A DNA stretch of 64,000 bases from Trema orientale (GCA_002914845.1 JXTC01000054.1:781868-845867), one strand, 5' to 3'; numbered from the stretch's first letter, positions 22,500 through 35,100 are shown. Numbers and translations are program-made. Notes: generated from the letters alone by a model not told the origin.

Positions 22500-22890
22500 T
22501 TACTTTATATCAATTTTTTTTAGGGTTTCTATTACTTTTACCTATAAAAAACTAAAAGAATTACAAAAATACAGGCCTACGGTTTTTTTCAAATTTTTGT
22601 ATGATTTTTATTAGAAAAATATCACCTTTTAAAATATATTTAGAAAAATACTCTTTTTTTAAATAATTACTGGTTACCGATTTCTGGAAACTTGTTACTG
22701 GTTACTAGTTACCAGTTATAAATACTTTTGGTTACTAGTTACCAAAAACTAGTTACTATTTTAAAAAATGGTATTTTTCTAAATAATTTTTAAAAAATGG
22801 TATTTATCTAATAAAAACCGCACCACATCTTAAAAAAACTTAAACCACCATATTTTTTAAATTTTTTTCTAAATTACCGTATAATATCTA
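22500..22890. repeat. Dispersed repeat with clustered GGTTACTAGTTACC palindromes
   Basis: The block starts with TTTAGGGTTTCTATTAC, then AAAAGAATTACAAAAATACAG, then repeated GTTACTAGTTACC-type words around 22667-22760. The same order and words recur at 62449-62817 in the same orientation. It has no coding capacity and no clear terminal repeats, so its class is unknown. Confidence 0.7.
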
Positions 22891-22899
22891 ATTTCCTCT

Positions 22900-23613
22900 T
22901 CTTTTTTTAAGGTTTTTGGCATGATTGGTCCTTATATTATTCGTAATTGGCAAAATAGTCTATGAGTTATTTTTTTAGCAATTTAGTTCCTAAGTTTAAA
23001 AATCCTGACAATTAGGTTCCTTTCGTAAGTAATTGTTAAAATATTGGATGAAATTGAGCATTTTCAAGTCACATACATGATTTTTAAGGGTTAAAATCAA
23101 TATTTTTCTAGCACTAGTTGGATTAGAAGGAAAATTACTAAAAATTAATTACAATTAACAACAAAATTTTAAAAAAAAAGTAGAAAATTTCAAAATCTAG
23201 AATTTTTCTTAAAATGTCTTTCTATTTCCTTACTAAACTAATTAGTTTTGTTAAATACTAATTTCTTTCACTTAAACATGTTTAATTTCATGAAAATTTT
23301 AACATTAACAAACAAAAATGACTTAATTATCATGATTTTTAAAACTTAAGAATCTAATTACCAAAACAAATAATCCAGGGACTATTTTACCAATTAGTAA
23401 ATAACATAGAGGCCAAACATGTGAAAAACTTTTGTTTTTAATACGGAGTATAATTAGCGGTGCTTAAAAAACCAACAAATCGCAAAAGTCGGCCAAACCC
23501 ACCAAATAAAATTGATAAAATATCATGCATATATAAAAGCTTTTTTTTATTTTTCTCTCTATTTTTCCTATAGTCATGTGACTTATAATCCCAATTATGT
23601 GTATTATGTGTTT
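22900..23613. other. AT-rich intergenic sequence upstream of the gypsy element
   Basis: No gene recognised. The phrase structure around 22910-23420 (GGTCCTTATATTATTCGTAATTGG and similar) resembles old dispersed plant repeats, but I could not fix boundaries. Confidence 0.35.
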
Positions 23614-23618
23614 TGTTG

Positions 23619-24069
23619 TGTTGACGGAGGTTTTATCAACAACGAATTTAGGAAATTACAAGATGTGGCTTATGTGTGAAAAGAGTTGATAAATTAAAGT
23701 AAATAAGGAGACAAGAATTTTTCAATCCTAAAAAAGATGAGCATACGTCCACTGTTCTTCACTATATTCTGGAGAATTACAAGAGTTTCTCTAAGTCTCA
23801 AGGTGAGAACAAAGAGAATTACAGAGTGTATAATGAAATGATTGTCATATGACTGTGAGATGAAAAATTATGAGACTAAGCCCCTTTTATATAGGTGAGG
23901 GTGACTTTAGGTTTCCCAATTTTATAGGAAACTACGTAATAAAATACAATATAATATTGAGATTGGGTGACTACACAATAATGGGTAATTGTCTCCTCTT
24001 CAATTAGCTAGTTGCCTTTTTTGGGATTAGACAGGTCAACTATTTGTGGTGGTAAAAAATCACACAACA
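23619..24069 (-). repeat. 3' LTR of the gypsy element
   Basis: 451 bp with TGTTG/CAACA ends. On the minus strand it carries a promoter-like TATATAAAAGGGG (plus strand 23885-23897). It matches 29364-29826 throughout and lacks a 10-bp and a 6-bp segment present there. Confidence 0.93.
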
Positions 24070-25811
24070 ATAGCCCCCAGCTTTTAATGCGTCTTTGACG
24101 TGTTGAAAGCTTTCTTCGATAATATAGTTGACTGTATGCCATTATGATCAATAGTTCCGGCTCAAGTCTTCAACAGAATATGTTGTAAGTTCATGTTGTA
24201 AGTTCTCTTAATTCTTCTTTGTCGATGTCAACGATTGAGCTGATAAGTGTAAAGCAGTGATCAAATAGCGCTACCATACTCTTGTTGACATCTCTTTTTC
24301 GTAGATAAATGAGTTAAAAGATCGTACTCTTAGTACACTGAAAAATGTCGTTTCTCTAATAGCAAGAGCAAAAGTGAAGTATGCGATTAAAAAGTGATCT
24401 CATTAATTTTCCATAGACACTTATGGAGAAGTAGGAAACGCTTAAGGACCATGTCGTTGTTGATAGGAAATGCTTAAGAACTATGTCGTTGTCGATGCGA
24501 CTGTTTACTAGTAGAGTGTTGAAGAGGCTACAAAATCTTTTAAAGAAGATTTTTTCTTAACCATAAATTTGAGATAATACTGGCATTGAAGAATTATGCT
24601 TCTTAATCTGAAAGCCTCTATCTAGACATGATGCTTTTATGTTGAAATCCTGAAGGCGGTTAATAAAGTCGCCAAGAAACAAAATAAGGTGTGCGACCCT
24701 GAAGATGTGATTGATGACACCTATGTCATTAAAGAACAGCTCACAGAAGTTGAATTAATGAATGGCAGGAGCTCCTTTTATGCTTCTTAGCAGTTTTAAA
24801 GGGTGCCATATTTCGAATTTTTCTGCAAAATATTAGAAAATCCAAAAAATACTGAAAGTAAACAAAGATGTAAAAAATACCTGACCCTTAGGTCGTGTAT
24901 TGTTTGGCTGAGCTCGTATTTTCTTTAAGATGCTTTGCTTCATAAAATAAGAAACAAGCTGTTTCATAGGATAGATCCTTAGCTCGTTATTCAATTGGAT
25001 GTGAACCATAGGAATCATTAGGATACCTCGAATATTAACTTGAGGTTCCATATTTGAAAATCTTTCATAAGGTATAAACCTGTAGGAGCTGTTAGGTCAT
25101 TCTGAAGATTCAGAATTCTATGTTATGTCGATAACTTAAAAACAAGTCAGATCGATCATTACGCTCTTGTGATTCGAATCAAATAACTTAAAACGAGGTT
25201 TAAGTAGTATGATGGGTTAGGTCACTTTTGAAAAACAACGAGTATGAGTGATGCAAACTCAATATTTTTTTTTTCAAAAGTTCCATGGCAAAATAGAATT
25301 TATAGCAATATAACACATTAAACAATGAACGTTTTGCTTAGTTACTTTATTGTTCAAGGAGGAAAATTGCGTAATACGACATGCTATGGCATGAAGCAAG
25401 GAGAAAATCCAAAGATTTTAAGAAATTTTAGAAATTCGGCGATCTAAAATTTCAACCCCTCTAAATGAACGTTTACATAGTCTCTTAGGAAGTGAGTAGG
25501 AGATAACGATTTGATCTCACTGCCCCCTGAGTTTTATGGTGTTATGCAGAGCTCTAAATGGCACACTTTTTAAACTAATAAACTTCACGCCCATACATAC
25601 AGACTAGAGAGAGAAATTTTTAGAGGGAGAGGAACATTTTAGAGAGAAAGAGAGAGAGAGAGGAGGTGCCCCTATTAAAAACAGGGGTGTGTTCAAAAAT
25701 CAAAACTTGAAAAGCACCTCAACACAAGTGAATTTCTCTTTTTTTTTTTTTTAATAACATATTGTTGGGATGGGAAAGCACCTCTTGATATTGGTTTTTG
25801 AGTCTTTTTGT
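24070..25811. other. Non-coding interior of the gypsy element
   Basis: In an intact element this side of RNase H would hold integrase, but I see no zinc-binding HHCC or catalytic DDE region in any frame. The sequence is AT-rich with many stops. It may be replaced, rearranged or inserted DNA. Confidence 0.5.
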
Positions 25812-25820
25812 TATTTTATT

Positions 25821-25992
25821 GGGGAGGGCTACAGTAGGGGCGCCCCTACGTAGGGCCACTCCTTATACACCGTTGGATGGGAATCTGTGGGGAATAACGG
25901 GAATCTGTGGAGAATCTATTTATACACAGATTCCCATCCAACGGTGTATAGACAGGACCCTACGTAGGGACGTCCCTACTGTAGACGCGCCC
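25821..25992. mobile_element. Mutator-type palindromic MITE, copy 1, nested in the gypsy element
   Basis: A 172-bp element whose two arms (about 65 bp each) are nearly complementary. The ends share CTACAGTAGGG and CCCTACGTAGGG, and the middle pairs ACACCGTTGGATGGGAATCT with its complement. TATTTTATT flanks it exactly on both sides (25812-25820 and 25993-26001). A 9-bp duplication is typical of Mutator-like elements. It is related to 53708-53859. Confidence 0.9.
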
Positions 25993-26927
25993 TATTTTAT
26001 TATATCTTTTTTGGAAATTTCTTATGGTTAAAAAATAGAGAAGATTTGGACAAAGAAAATGATACAACATTCAAAAAGGCAATTGGGGCTGGTTAGTGTG
26101 CTCCTCTTCAATTGATTCCTCGAGATTTTTTTTTTCCTTTTTTAACTCTGTAAATTTTTTATTTCTTTATAATGTGTTTATCTCATCTAACGATTGTTAT
26201 TTGATCAAATGTGTGGCCCCACTATCTCATTCTTTTCAAAGGTTACTTTGATTAAATAAAAAGTTAATCAGTAAACAAATATCTAAAACCTATAAATGAG
26301 CCATTAAAATTTGTTACTTGATCCGTATCATGGATTTCATGGAGCTATTAACTAATGGGAAAGCACTACTACAACTAAATTTTTGGTGAATTGTTGTTGG
26401 GAAGCTGTATTTACTATTTGAGCTTTAAGAAATGTTATTTTTATATTATATGGTTAATAGGTTGTTTGGCTTTTTTATCCTTCGAAGTTCGAGGATTCAG
26501 GGAATTATGTTAATAAAATGAGATTTATTTTCAAAATTAAAAATGAAAAAAAAAGATAATAAAGTCAGTGAACACATAGCAAAATAAGCTTTTAATTCTG
26601 TGTCAACATTTCTAATTTAATCCCACAAATCAAAGGAAGAATTCAAACAATTTGCAAACCCTTAAACATTTTGTTCAATGTTTTTTTAAGAAAGATTTTT
26701 TTTTTTTTTGTGATTATTTATTTTTGTTTTGATTTGAATTTTCTCTATTTCAATCTTTAATCTGCAAGAGCTCGACCTTTAATCACAGTGCAAGGTCGAA
26801 AATTGATTTCGAATTAACTCAGCTTAACCGCCCACTTGAGAAATTGTCTTGACATTTCAAGCTTTTGCAAAACCTGTTTTGATGAAAAGTTTGTAAAAAT
26901 CTCAATAGAGTGTGTATAAAAATATAG

Positions 26928-27565
26928 TCAAAGCTTCTTAGATACGATGACAAGCGTTAGTACCAATTTCTCCATCTCTGGATATCTCATTTCTGCATCG
27001 AGTAATCTTTTGCTATAATACACAGGTCCCTGTATATTTTCTTCTTCTCGAATTAATGTAGCATTTATCATATATTTGGAAATGGTGAGGTACAAGTACA
27101 ACTTTTTCCCCGGCTTTGGCTTTGACAAGAGTAGAAAAGAACTCAAGTATTTCTTCAAATCTTGAAATGCCTGCTCGCACTTCTCGATCTATTCAAACTT
27201 CTTTGATTCCTTCAGCACCTCGAAGAATGGTTGGCATTTGTCGGTTGATCTTGATACAAATTGATTCAGTGCAGCCACTCTTCCTGCCAGGCTCTGCACA
27301 TCTTTCAGTTTATGAGGCGACTGCATATCAATCAATGCTTGGATCTTTTGAAGATTAGTTTTGATACCTCGCTGATTGACCATGAATCCCAAAAACTTCC
27401 TAGATCCTACACTAAATGCACACTTCTAGGGATTCTGCTTCATCTAATACTTTCGAAGAATTTTGAATATCTCGTCAAGATGCTTGATGTGATCTTCAGC
27501 TTTATTCGACTTTACTAATATTTCATCAATGTAAACCTCCATCATTCTGCCTGGTATACTGACAC
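26928..27565 (-). pseudogene. Gypsy pol remnant: RT C-terminal part and RNase H start
   Basis: On the minus strand, about 27530-27190 encodes the end of a reverse transcriptase palm and thumb with VYIDEILVKS followed by a GFMVNQRGIK block and SLAGRVAALNQFVSRSTDK. RNase H start motifs (VYYSKRLLDAEMRYPEMEKL) follow near 27030-26940. The catalytic pair that is normally Y-x-D-D reads YIDE at 27522-27533. Two stop codons lie inside the RT part. The element cannot make active enzyme from this copy. Confidence 0.85.
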
Positions 27566-29304
27566 AGCCGCCCTTATCTGATTAACCTTTCGATCTCATC
27601 TTTCAAGGCGTAGCACTTGTTGGTGTGGTGTCCAATATCGTTATGATATCGGCAAATCTTATTAGGATCATGTTTTGCCCTATCCCGCTTCATCGGCCCT
27701 AGCTGACAATACTGCACCTGCTGATTTGTGACTGCATAAATATGATCTATGGGTACATTTAGTTCGGTATAGTTGTTGAATCATAGGGGAGCCCTTGGAA
27801 TTTTTTGCTTCTTCGGTTCGGATTTCTTTTCAGTCGGTTGCTCACTCTTCCTCTTCTTCGATTTTTTGTTATTGTTGTTGGTTATTATGGTCGCATCTTT
27901 GGCCATATTTTTTCCTCCTTCCTTCTTTATCTTATAAAGATTCTCACGTGAAGATTCCACCCTTAGATGTCGACCAACTCTCTGATAGACATCTTCAAGG
28001 GTCATGTATTCTCGCTCTAACAACTCTTCCTACAGTTTAGTATCTGGTCACACCCCAACCATTATTAAAGTCAGGACTCCCCCTTCAGGGGGGTTGTTAA
28101 CCTTAGCCAGCTCTGAAGTAAAGCGATTGAGGTAAGATCAGAGAGTTTTCTCTAGACCTTGTCGAATAGCAGACAAACTGATTAATAGAACTAAAAAGTT
28201 CTTTGCAGCCTGAAATTGTCTCAAGAATGCGGTTTGAAGTTGCTACTAGGACGAGATGGAACTAGGCTTAAGTCTTCAGAACCACTTCTTCACTGCACCT
28301 GTGAGAGTTACAGCGAAGCACCTGTAACGTGTGAGGTCATCGACTCGATGAAACTCCATCAGGTCGCTAAAGTGATCCATATGGTCCTGCGGATCAGTTT
28401 TCCCATTAAAAGTATTTATGGTGGGAAGTTTTAATCTAGCAGGCAATGTAGCAGCTTGAACCTCCTCGATGAATGGCGATTGACGATATCCATCCGCAAG
28501 CTCATCGTCCCAGCCAGCAAGTGCATTTAATGCGATTCTCAGGTTATGAACAACGATATTTGGAGGAAGAGTATTATCTTTTACTGGCGGCAAGGGTGGC
28601 CTTTGGTCATTACTATCACGACGTAAGGCGGGTTGATCATGTAAGGTTTGCTGTGACCTTTATAAAGATTCCACTGAAATAGTGCGATGAGATCGACTTC
28701 GGTCGTTATGATGCGATATAGATCACTCATAACTACGTCGCTGTTCCAGGTGTTGTATCAGGTCTGCAGGATTCTATCTCGGTTTCCTACTAATCCTTTC
28801 GAAGACACTCTTTGATTGACAATTTTGCTCGTTGCTCAGACAATCACGGCTGACAGTAGCTTTCTGAGAAGGTTGTCCACGATCACGATCTGTGCTCGAA
28901 CTCCCGATACCAGATTCCTGTGACAAGTCTGCGACCTTGCCTTTTCCCTTAGAGGTGTGATCTGCATGGCGCTCATGCTGGATTTTGTACTGGTCGCGAT
29001 TTCCTGTCTCTTGGATCCAAATTCCTCTATCAGATCGTCGAGCAGGACGATCTCTGGGATGTTCGTGCTGCAGAGGAGTCACCATCTGTCCTTCAGCAAG
29101 TCGTCGCAGGGAATCATTAATCTAATTGGTGATCTGCTGAAGGTTCACCAGTACATCCTCCATGCGATCTTGTCTTTGGACAATGTTCTCTAGTGCGGTC
29201 ACGGTAGGCTTATCCTGAGCAGGATCGACCTGTGCAGCAATGGTGCTTTACGGTTGGTTTTGGCTAGTTTCTGCATTTCTGGTGGTGTTCCTAGTGTTTG
29301 CCAT
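27566..29304 (-). pseudogene. Gypsy gag remnant
   Basis: A Met at 29304 starts a gag-like frame that meets an in-frame stop after 18 codons, then continues through basic, Arg/Asp-rich segments (28774-29085). A Retrotrans_gag core (LKLPTINTFNGKTDPQDHM near 28430) ends in GAVKKWF. A Lys-rich linker follows (27781-28023). A zinc-knuckle-like run CRYHNDIGHHTNKC lies near 27620-27660 and joins abruptly to RT sequence near 27565, so protease and the first part of RT are deleted. Confidence 0.82.
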
Positions 29305-29363
29305 TACTGAAGAATCAAAATTGACAAACTCTTTGCTGGAATAGCCTTCCTTATAGCGCTAAT

Positions 29364-29826
29364 TGTTGACGGAAGTTTTGTCAACAACGAGTTTAGGAAA
29401 TTACAAGATGTGGCTTGTGTGTGAAAAAGGTTGATAAATTAAAGTAAATAAGGAGACAAGAATTTTATAGTAGTTCAGTCCCAAAAAAGATGAGTCTACA
29501 TCCACTGTTCTTCACTATTTTCTGGAAAATTACAAGAGTTTTTCTAAGTCTTAAGGTGAGAACAAAGAGAATTACAAAGTGTATAATAAAGTGATTGTCA
29601 GATGACTGTGAGATGAAAAATTATGAGACTGAGCCCCCTTTATATAAGTGAGGGTGGCTTTAGGTTTCCCAATTTTGTGAATAGGAAACTACATAATAAA
29701 ATACAATATAATATTAAGATTGGGTGACTACACAATAATGGGTAATTATCTCCTCTTCAATTAGCTAGTTGCCTTTTTTGGGATTAGACAGGTCAACTAC
29801 TTGTGGTGGTAAAAAACCACACAACA
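29364..29826 (-). repeat. 5' LTR of the gypsy element
   Basis: 463 bp, same ends and promoter-like motifs as the other LTR, with TGTTG target duplication following at 29827. In the minus orientation of the element this is the transcribing LTR. Confidence 0.93.
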
Positions 29827-29831
29827 TGTTG

Positions 29832-30540
29832 TATTGTAATTTATTCGTTTTGTTTTTAGTTTTTAAGAAAAATTGCTTATTACTACTTGTTGGTTTAATC
29901 TTTAAAATTAGCGGTGGTTATTTATTTAAATATATGATGAAATTTGACTTTTAGTTCTGTTAGAATCTATATGAAAATGAAATAGATATACAGTTAAAGA
30001 ATCATGACTTTAAATTAAGTAATGGTTATATATTTTTTATAGGCAATGATGATTATATATTTCAATTTAATAGGATATTATAAGGGTTCATAATTATCGA
30101 GCAAGATCATACCGACCAAACCGCTTAAATATGATTTGATTTAATTTGGTGTCTTTTATCGGTTTCATACTGCCAAACTACACTAAATAATATTTTATAC
30201 ATGTGATTTGGTTAATGATTTTGGCTCTCAAACTGACGGTAAAATATATCCGTCATTTTGCCCCAAATATTTGAAAAAAAAAAATGGATATTACTAAAAA
30301 AGGGCCCAAAGTTTGGCCATTTAGCTTAAAGACCCTTCAACTACTGGTTTTGGACTCTTATACCTATTTTTTAACAAATTTTACTAAATTTACGACCTTT
30401 CAAGAATAATAAAATTCTGTACGATATTTCAAGGTATTTTTCTAAATACTTTGAGAGCCAGAAAATGCAATGGCAGTTAGTAAATAATGTCATTTGTTTA
30501 TAGTAGCAGTTATATATTTTACACGTCACTTAAATTAGTA
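29832..30540. other. Intergenic sequence after the gypsy element
   Basis: AT-rich, no recognised gene or clear terminal repeats. Confidence 0.4.
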
Positions 30541-30542
30541 CA

Positions 30543-30720
30543 TGACAAAATTAGCTTAGTGGCAACTGTGTTTTCACCTAATATAGAAGTTGGGGGTTCA
30601 ATTCTTCATATCTCAATTTTAGCTGTTCTTTATTCATTTCTTTTCATCTTTTTTTTTTCTTTCTTTTTTTTTTTCAAATTTCACTCTTTTTTCTTTCTTT
30701 TTCCCCCCTTTTAATTATTG
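30543..30720 (+). mobile_element. tRNA-like (SINE-type) head followed by pyrimidine tract
   Basis: TAGCTTAGTGG near 30553 resembles box A and GGGGTTCAATTC near 30594 resembles box B. A long CT/T-rich tract follows. Target duplications were not found, so the SINE call is tentative. Confidence 0.5.
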
Positions 30721-30879
30721 TTATTATATTCTATTCCCATTATTATATTCTTGGAAACCAAACGAATTTCACTCTTTTTTTCTTTCTTTCTTTTTTTCCT
30801 TTTTTTATTATTGTTATTTTGGGTTTTCCATTATTATATTTCATTACCATTATTATATTCGTGGAAACCACAAAGATTT

Positions 30880-31600
30880 CCAAAAAACTAGAGTAAATCA
30901 TAGAAAACCATTTGTGTTTTCTGGAAACTAATTTGGTTTTTTTTTAGCAAAGTGTCTTGTACGTAAGTAAATCACATAAAACCACAAAGGTTTCCTAGAA
31001 ATCAGTCCATTTTTTTTCTTTTAGCATAATGCTATATATGTAAGTAAATCGCAGTAAATCTTTAACCAATTTAATTTCATTTTAGCAGAATGTCACGCAT
31101 ATAAATAAATCATGGGAAACTAGTTTAGTTTTCATTTTGTAAATGTCCTGAACCAATTTGGTTTCCTTTTAGAAAAATGTCTTGTACATAAGTAAATCAT
31201 AAGAAACTACAAAGGTTTTCTAAAAACCAGTTTGGTTTCCTTTTAGCATAATGCTCTATATGTAACTAAATCACAGAAACCACAGAAGGTTTTCTGGAAA
31301 CCAGTTTGGTTTTCTTTTAGCGAAATACTCTGTATGTAAGTAAATCATATGAAACTACAAAGGTTTCATGGAAACTAATTTAGTTTCTTTTAGTAAAATG
31401 TCTTGTACGTAAGTAAATCATAGGAAAGATTTCTTAGAAACCAGTTTAGTTTCCTTTTAGCAAAATATCTTGTATGTAAGTAAATTATAGGAAACCACAA
31501 AGATTTCGTGGAAACCAGTTTTTATTTTCCTTATAGTAGAATGCCATGTATGTAAGTAAATAAGTTTGGTTTTATAGTTACTACAGGAAACCAGATTGGT
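30880..31600. repeat. Minisatellite, about ten diverged ~75-bp units
   Basis: Each unit runs TAAGTAAATCA..GAAACCACAAAGGTTTC, then GGAAACCAGTTTGGTTTCC, then TTTTAGCAAAATG and a TTGTACG- or CTATATG-type ending. Two words inside each unit are palindromic, so each repeat could fold. Units vary from about 60 to 85 bp. Confidence 0.85.
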
Positions 31601-32039
31601 TTCCGCAAGAAACCAACTTAGTTTCCACTTGCAAATAAATTTGATTTTTTTTTATTATTCTAACATAATTTCTTTTATTTTTTTAAAGTACATATTTATT
31701 TTTCCTTTTTTTTCCCTAATTTTTTTCCTTTTTTTATGATAGATAAGAAATTATTTTCTTTCTTCATTTTTCCCCCTTAGTTACTATCAGTAAACATCTT
31801 AGAAAATGAAAAAAGAAAAAAAAAGAAAAAAAAAAAAAGAAAGCAAAGAAAAGGAAAGAAGACAAGATAAAGCTCATGGAAATTTAATAGTAGATTGAAA
31901 GTGGGGAAAAAAAACTTTAAAAACGACAAGTATTACCGGAAAAAAAGGAGTAATAAGGTTCAACAAAAAAAAAAGCTTTTAAAAAATGAATTTATAAAAG
32001 AAAAAAAATGAACAAAAAGAATAAATAAAAGAAAAGGAC

Positions 32040-32135
32040 ATAAATAGAAAATGTGAGGATGAGGGGATTTAAACCAAGGTACAAGTTGTGAGCCTATTCT
32101 TACCCAACCATTAGATCAGTTTTTGGTTATAGTTC
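32040..32135 (-). mobile_element. Second tRNA-like (SINE-type) head, minus strand
   Basis: On the minus strand TGATCTAATGGTTGGG resembles box A and TTGGTTTAAATCCCC resembles box B. It points toward the plus-strand head at 30543, with the minisatellite between them. No clear target duplications. Confidence 0.45.
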
Positions 32136-35100
32136 ATTTATATGACTTTACAATTAATAAAACTTTCTTCGATATTAGACCGTATAAAATAAAAATAATT
32201 TTTTCTGGGTCATATTAAAAAGTAATTATATGAAGTAGGACATATTTTTGTCATTATTTTAAAAAAGTCCTTACTCTATGTGATTTTCCCATCAACTAAT
32301 TATGATCAAACAGTGGTGGCTAAGGGCTTAAGCCTTAAGGTACACATGCACCACTCCTACAAAGGCCCATCACGTGGAGAAAAAAAGAAAAAAAGAAAAA
32401 AACTAATAGGCCCAACTAATGGCCTACAACACCACAATATATGCATTGCTATCTGAGAAAGTATGGTCAACCCCATATAAATAATGTGTCAATTCATCAA
32501 CCATATGACAGGCCAAAATTCAAATCCTTNTCTCTTGTTTTCTGTCTCTTGTCCCCACACTCTTCCCCATTTGGCAAACCCTTCTGCCTGTCTTTGATAA
32601 CTGCATCTCACCACAAGTTGTTTGAGGGTTTATCTGCTCCTCAACTTGCTTTCTCTTCATTTATCTTTTCTTATCTGAGAAAAAAGCAAAGGCAAAGGCA
32701 AAACCCTTTTGCCTCAGAAACATCTTTTCATAATTCGGAGGCCGTTAATTGATAGCCCCATGTGAGTCCCACGTGAGAGCCCACATAAATCACTGATTGG
32801 ACGCGGAGATTCACCTTCTCTAATTATCCACTTCCAAACATCCTGCCAAAATATTTTTGGACCAATTAAAGGGTATGAATTTGTTCCTTACAATAGAAAA
32901 AAGACCAAATTGCAAACTTTATAATCAAGTGGAGAGGTGGCTTTGAGATAAGGTCATTTCATTAATGAAACCAAATTATACTAACATTACTAGCTCCTCT
33001 GTTATTGGTGAGAAGGTCACTCCAAGTACACACTTTGCCCAAACTGTCTCCATAAATAATTCTGTACTATATATATATACACACACGAATTTTATGTACT
33101 TGACTTATGTGGGGATTACTGAATTCCCAGGGCACATTGCTGTAGCCTAAAGTTATGGTTATTTATCTCATGGTGGCTACTCCTCAAGAGAAGCTAGCAA
33201 GTGAAGCACATTTACCCACTTGTTCACTTAGCAATAACTTTGCAACTGATCTGTCAGACAGTAAATAACACTGAAGAATTGGTCATCAGTACCCTTTAAT
33301 AATATTTAACTCAGTCACCAATATAGCCAGCTAAATTATGAGAAACATTTATCAACGAAGTAAATTCAGAGCAGATCAGCATCAGCATCAGCATCAGCAT
33401 CCCCTGTTTGGATTGAAGTCAAAACTTGGTAGTACTCAAAATGGAGCCATAACACATGTACCACATATAGTAGATAATTATCAAATACTTGAGAGGAGTT
33501 AGTTTAGGTTAGGCACTCAATATCTCAGGTGTTCTGTTGACAAAAATAAAATGTTTTACCACTATGCCTATTGATGGTATTTACCCAACCACTATGAAAA
33601 TGCCACGTGGAAACATCTTAGAGGCCATTGGGAACCTAAACTAGATTTTGAGTCCTTGTCCCAAATAGTCACAATTCCATAACCTCCCAAAATCTGTACG
33701 GCCAATACCACTTTACGAGTTCGGGATTTTGCTTTGTGATCAGAGTGCATGATGCATATATGGGTGTACAGATGAAAATCCAAAACCAACAATATGGTAT
33801 ATATAGAGGCCTTTTTTATTTTGATGTTAATAACAGTGACATTTCAGGTTATACAAGGCAATTAGATGAAAATAAAAAGTGACATTTTGGGTTACACTAG
33901 GCATGGGGTCAACGTCTTATTTTGTCAAAAAAGCACTGTGGAATGCTGTATGGCATCAATAATCACATTGGATGCCAGACAGATAGACATATTAATGTGT
34001 TTGGGAGAAAAATATGGTTCCTGTTCCTTTTGCCTTAGCTTTCCCACCTTTTTCTTTTCTTTCTTCCTTTTGATCTATGGTTTTTCAACATGCACCATAT
34101 GTTGCCTGGAAAGCTAGCAATGATTAGGTGAAATCATGTGAAGCAGCTAAGCAAAAATAAAAAAATTTAAAAACTTGGGTATAAGGAAAAAGGGCAAATA
34201 GAAATAGACCACACTATAAAAAAAAGTCCGACCCAACTTGGAAGTTGGTTGAGTTTTTGATTAATTAGCTATTGTTCATTTTCACACTGCAAAATTTCCC
34301 ACTCACATTTTCATACTTAATACCTGATTTCCAGCACTTTCTACCATAATTCCCGCTATACTTGAACTTCATCCATTAAAAGTCAAGATTCCAAAGAAAA
34401 CAAAGAAAGCAGAGAGAAGAAGAAAAGTACTATAGACTCTCTTTTTCATGTCATGAAATACAAAACTTTGTAACATAATGGAGTGTAGCTTGTGCTAGCT
34501 TGTTACTAATATGCTTTTGGGGGCTATAATGTATATTATTATCTGGACTTTCTTGCAAAATTAGTAATAAAGATTTTAAATTTCTGAAGAAGATAATCCA
34601 AACAAGCTAGACCCAAAAGAGAGCTCATCTTGATTTATCATTATGAAGACAACAGCACATCTACACTTTCCCCATGGAGTGGGTAAAAGCACCATCATGT
34701 GCTTGCTCTTTTTTTATGTACAATGACATTACAACTATATTTTCCAGTTCATGAGCTCATACTCTCCCAACAGCTTAATCTAAAATATAGACCATTTTTT
34801 GTTTTCTGCTTAACCTTCACTACCATTGCTCTCCCAACCCCCCCAGAAAAGAACAAAAAATAAAGTGTAAAAGATGTTTTTTCTACAGATTTAGAATGAT
34901 GTTAGAGTGACAATTATATTACTTTCAACTTAAAAACTTGTGTTAAATATTGGGTTTTTAACTGATCTCAATAGGGTAAAGTTTATTATCAATTACTAAA
35001 TTATTCTAGTATCTTCAACCATCAGCATCAAAATGACATAATATTAAGCAACAAAATTAGGAAAGCAGATAGGATAATACTTAACTGTATGAAGCAATAT

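Larger units (their letters stand above)
23619..29826 (-). mobile_element. Ty3/gypsy LTR retrotransposon, decayed, with 5-bp TSD TGTTG
   Basis: Two LTRs bound a 6,208-bp element: 23619-24069 (3' LTR) and 29364-29826 (5' LTR). TGTTG occurs immediately outside both ends (23614-23618 and 29827-29831), and LTR ends are TGTTG..CAACA. By eye the LTRs are about 94% identical with two small indels, so the insertion is not recent. A purine-rich tract AAAAGCTGGGGGCTAT lies just inside the 3' LTR (minus strand). The sequence next to the 5' LTR, TTAGCGCTATAAGG, is primer-binding-site-like. Gag and part of pol remain; protease, most of RT and integrase are not recognisable. The gag and RT/RNase H style suggests a non-chromovirus (Tat-like) lineage, which is inference. 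Confidence 0.92.

Noticed and set aside
25798-26031. 77-codon plus-strand ORF
   Set aside because: It runs across the palindromic Mutator-type MITE and its arms; it is not conserved coding sequence.
32441-32752. 103-codon plus-strand ORF interrupted by the N at 32530
   Set aside because: No recognisable domain, no splice context and a CT-rich composition expected by chance.
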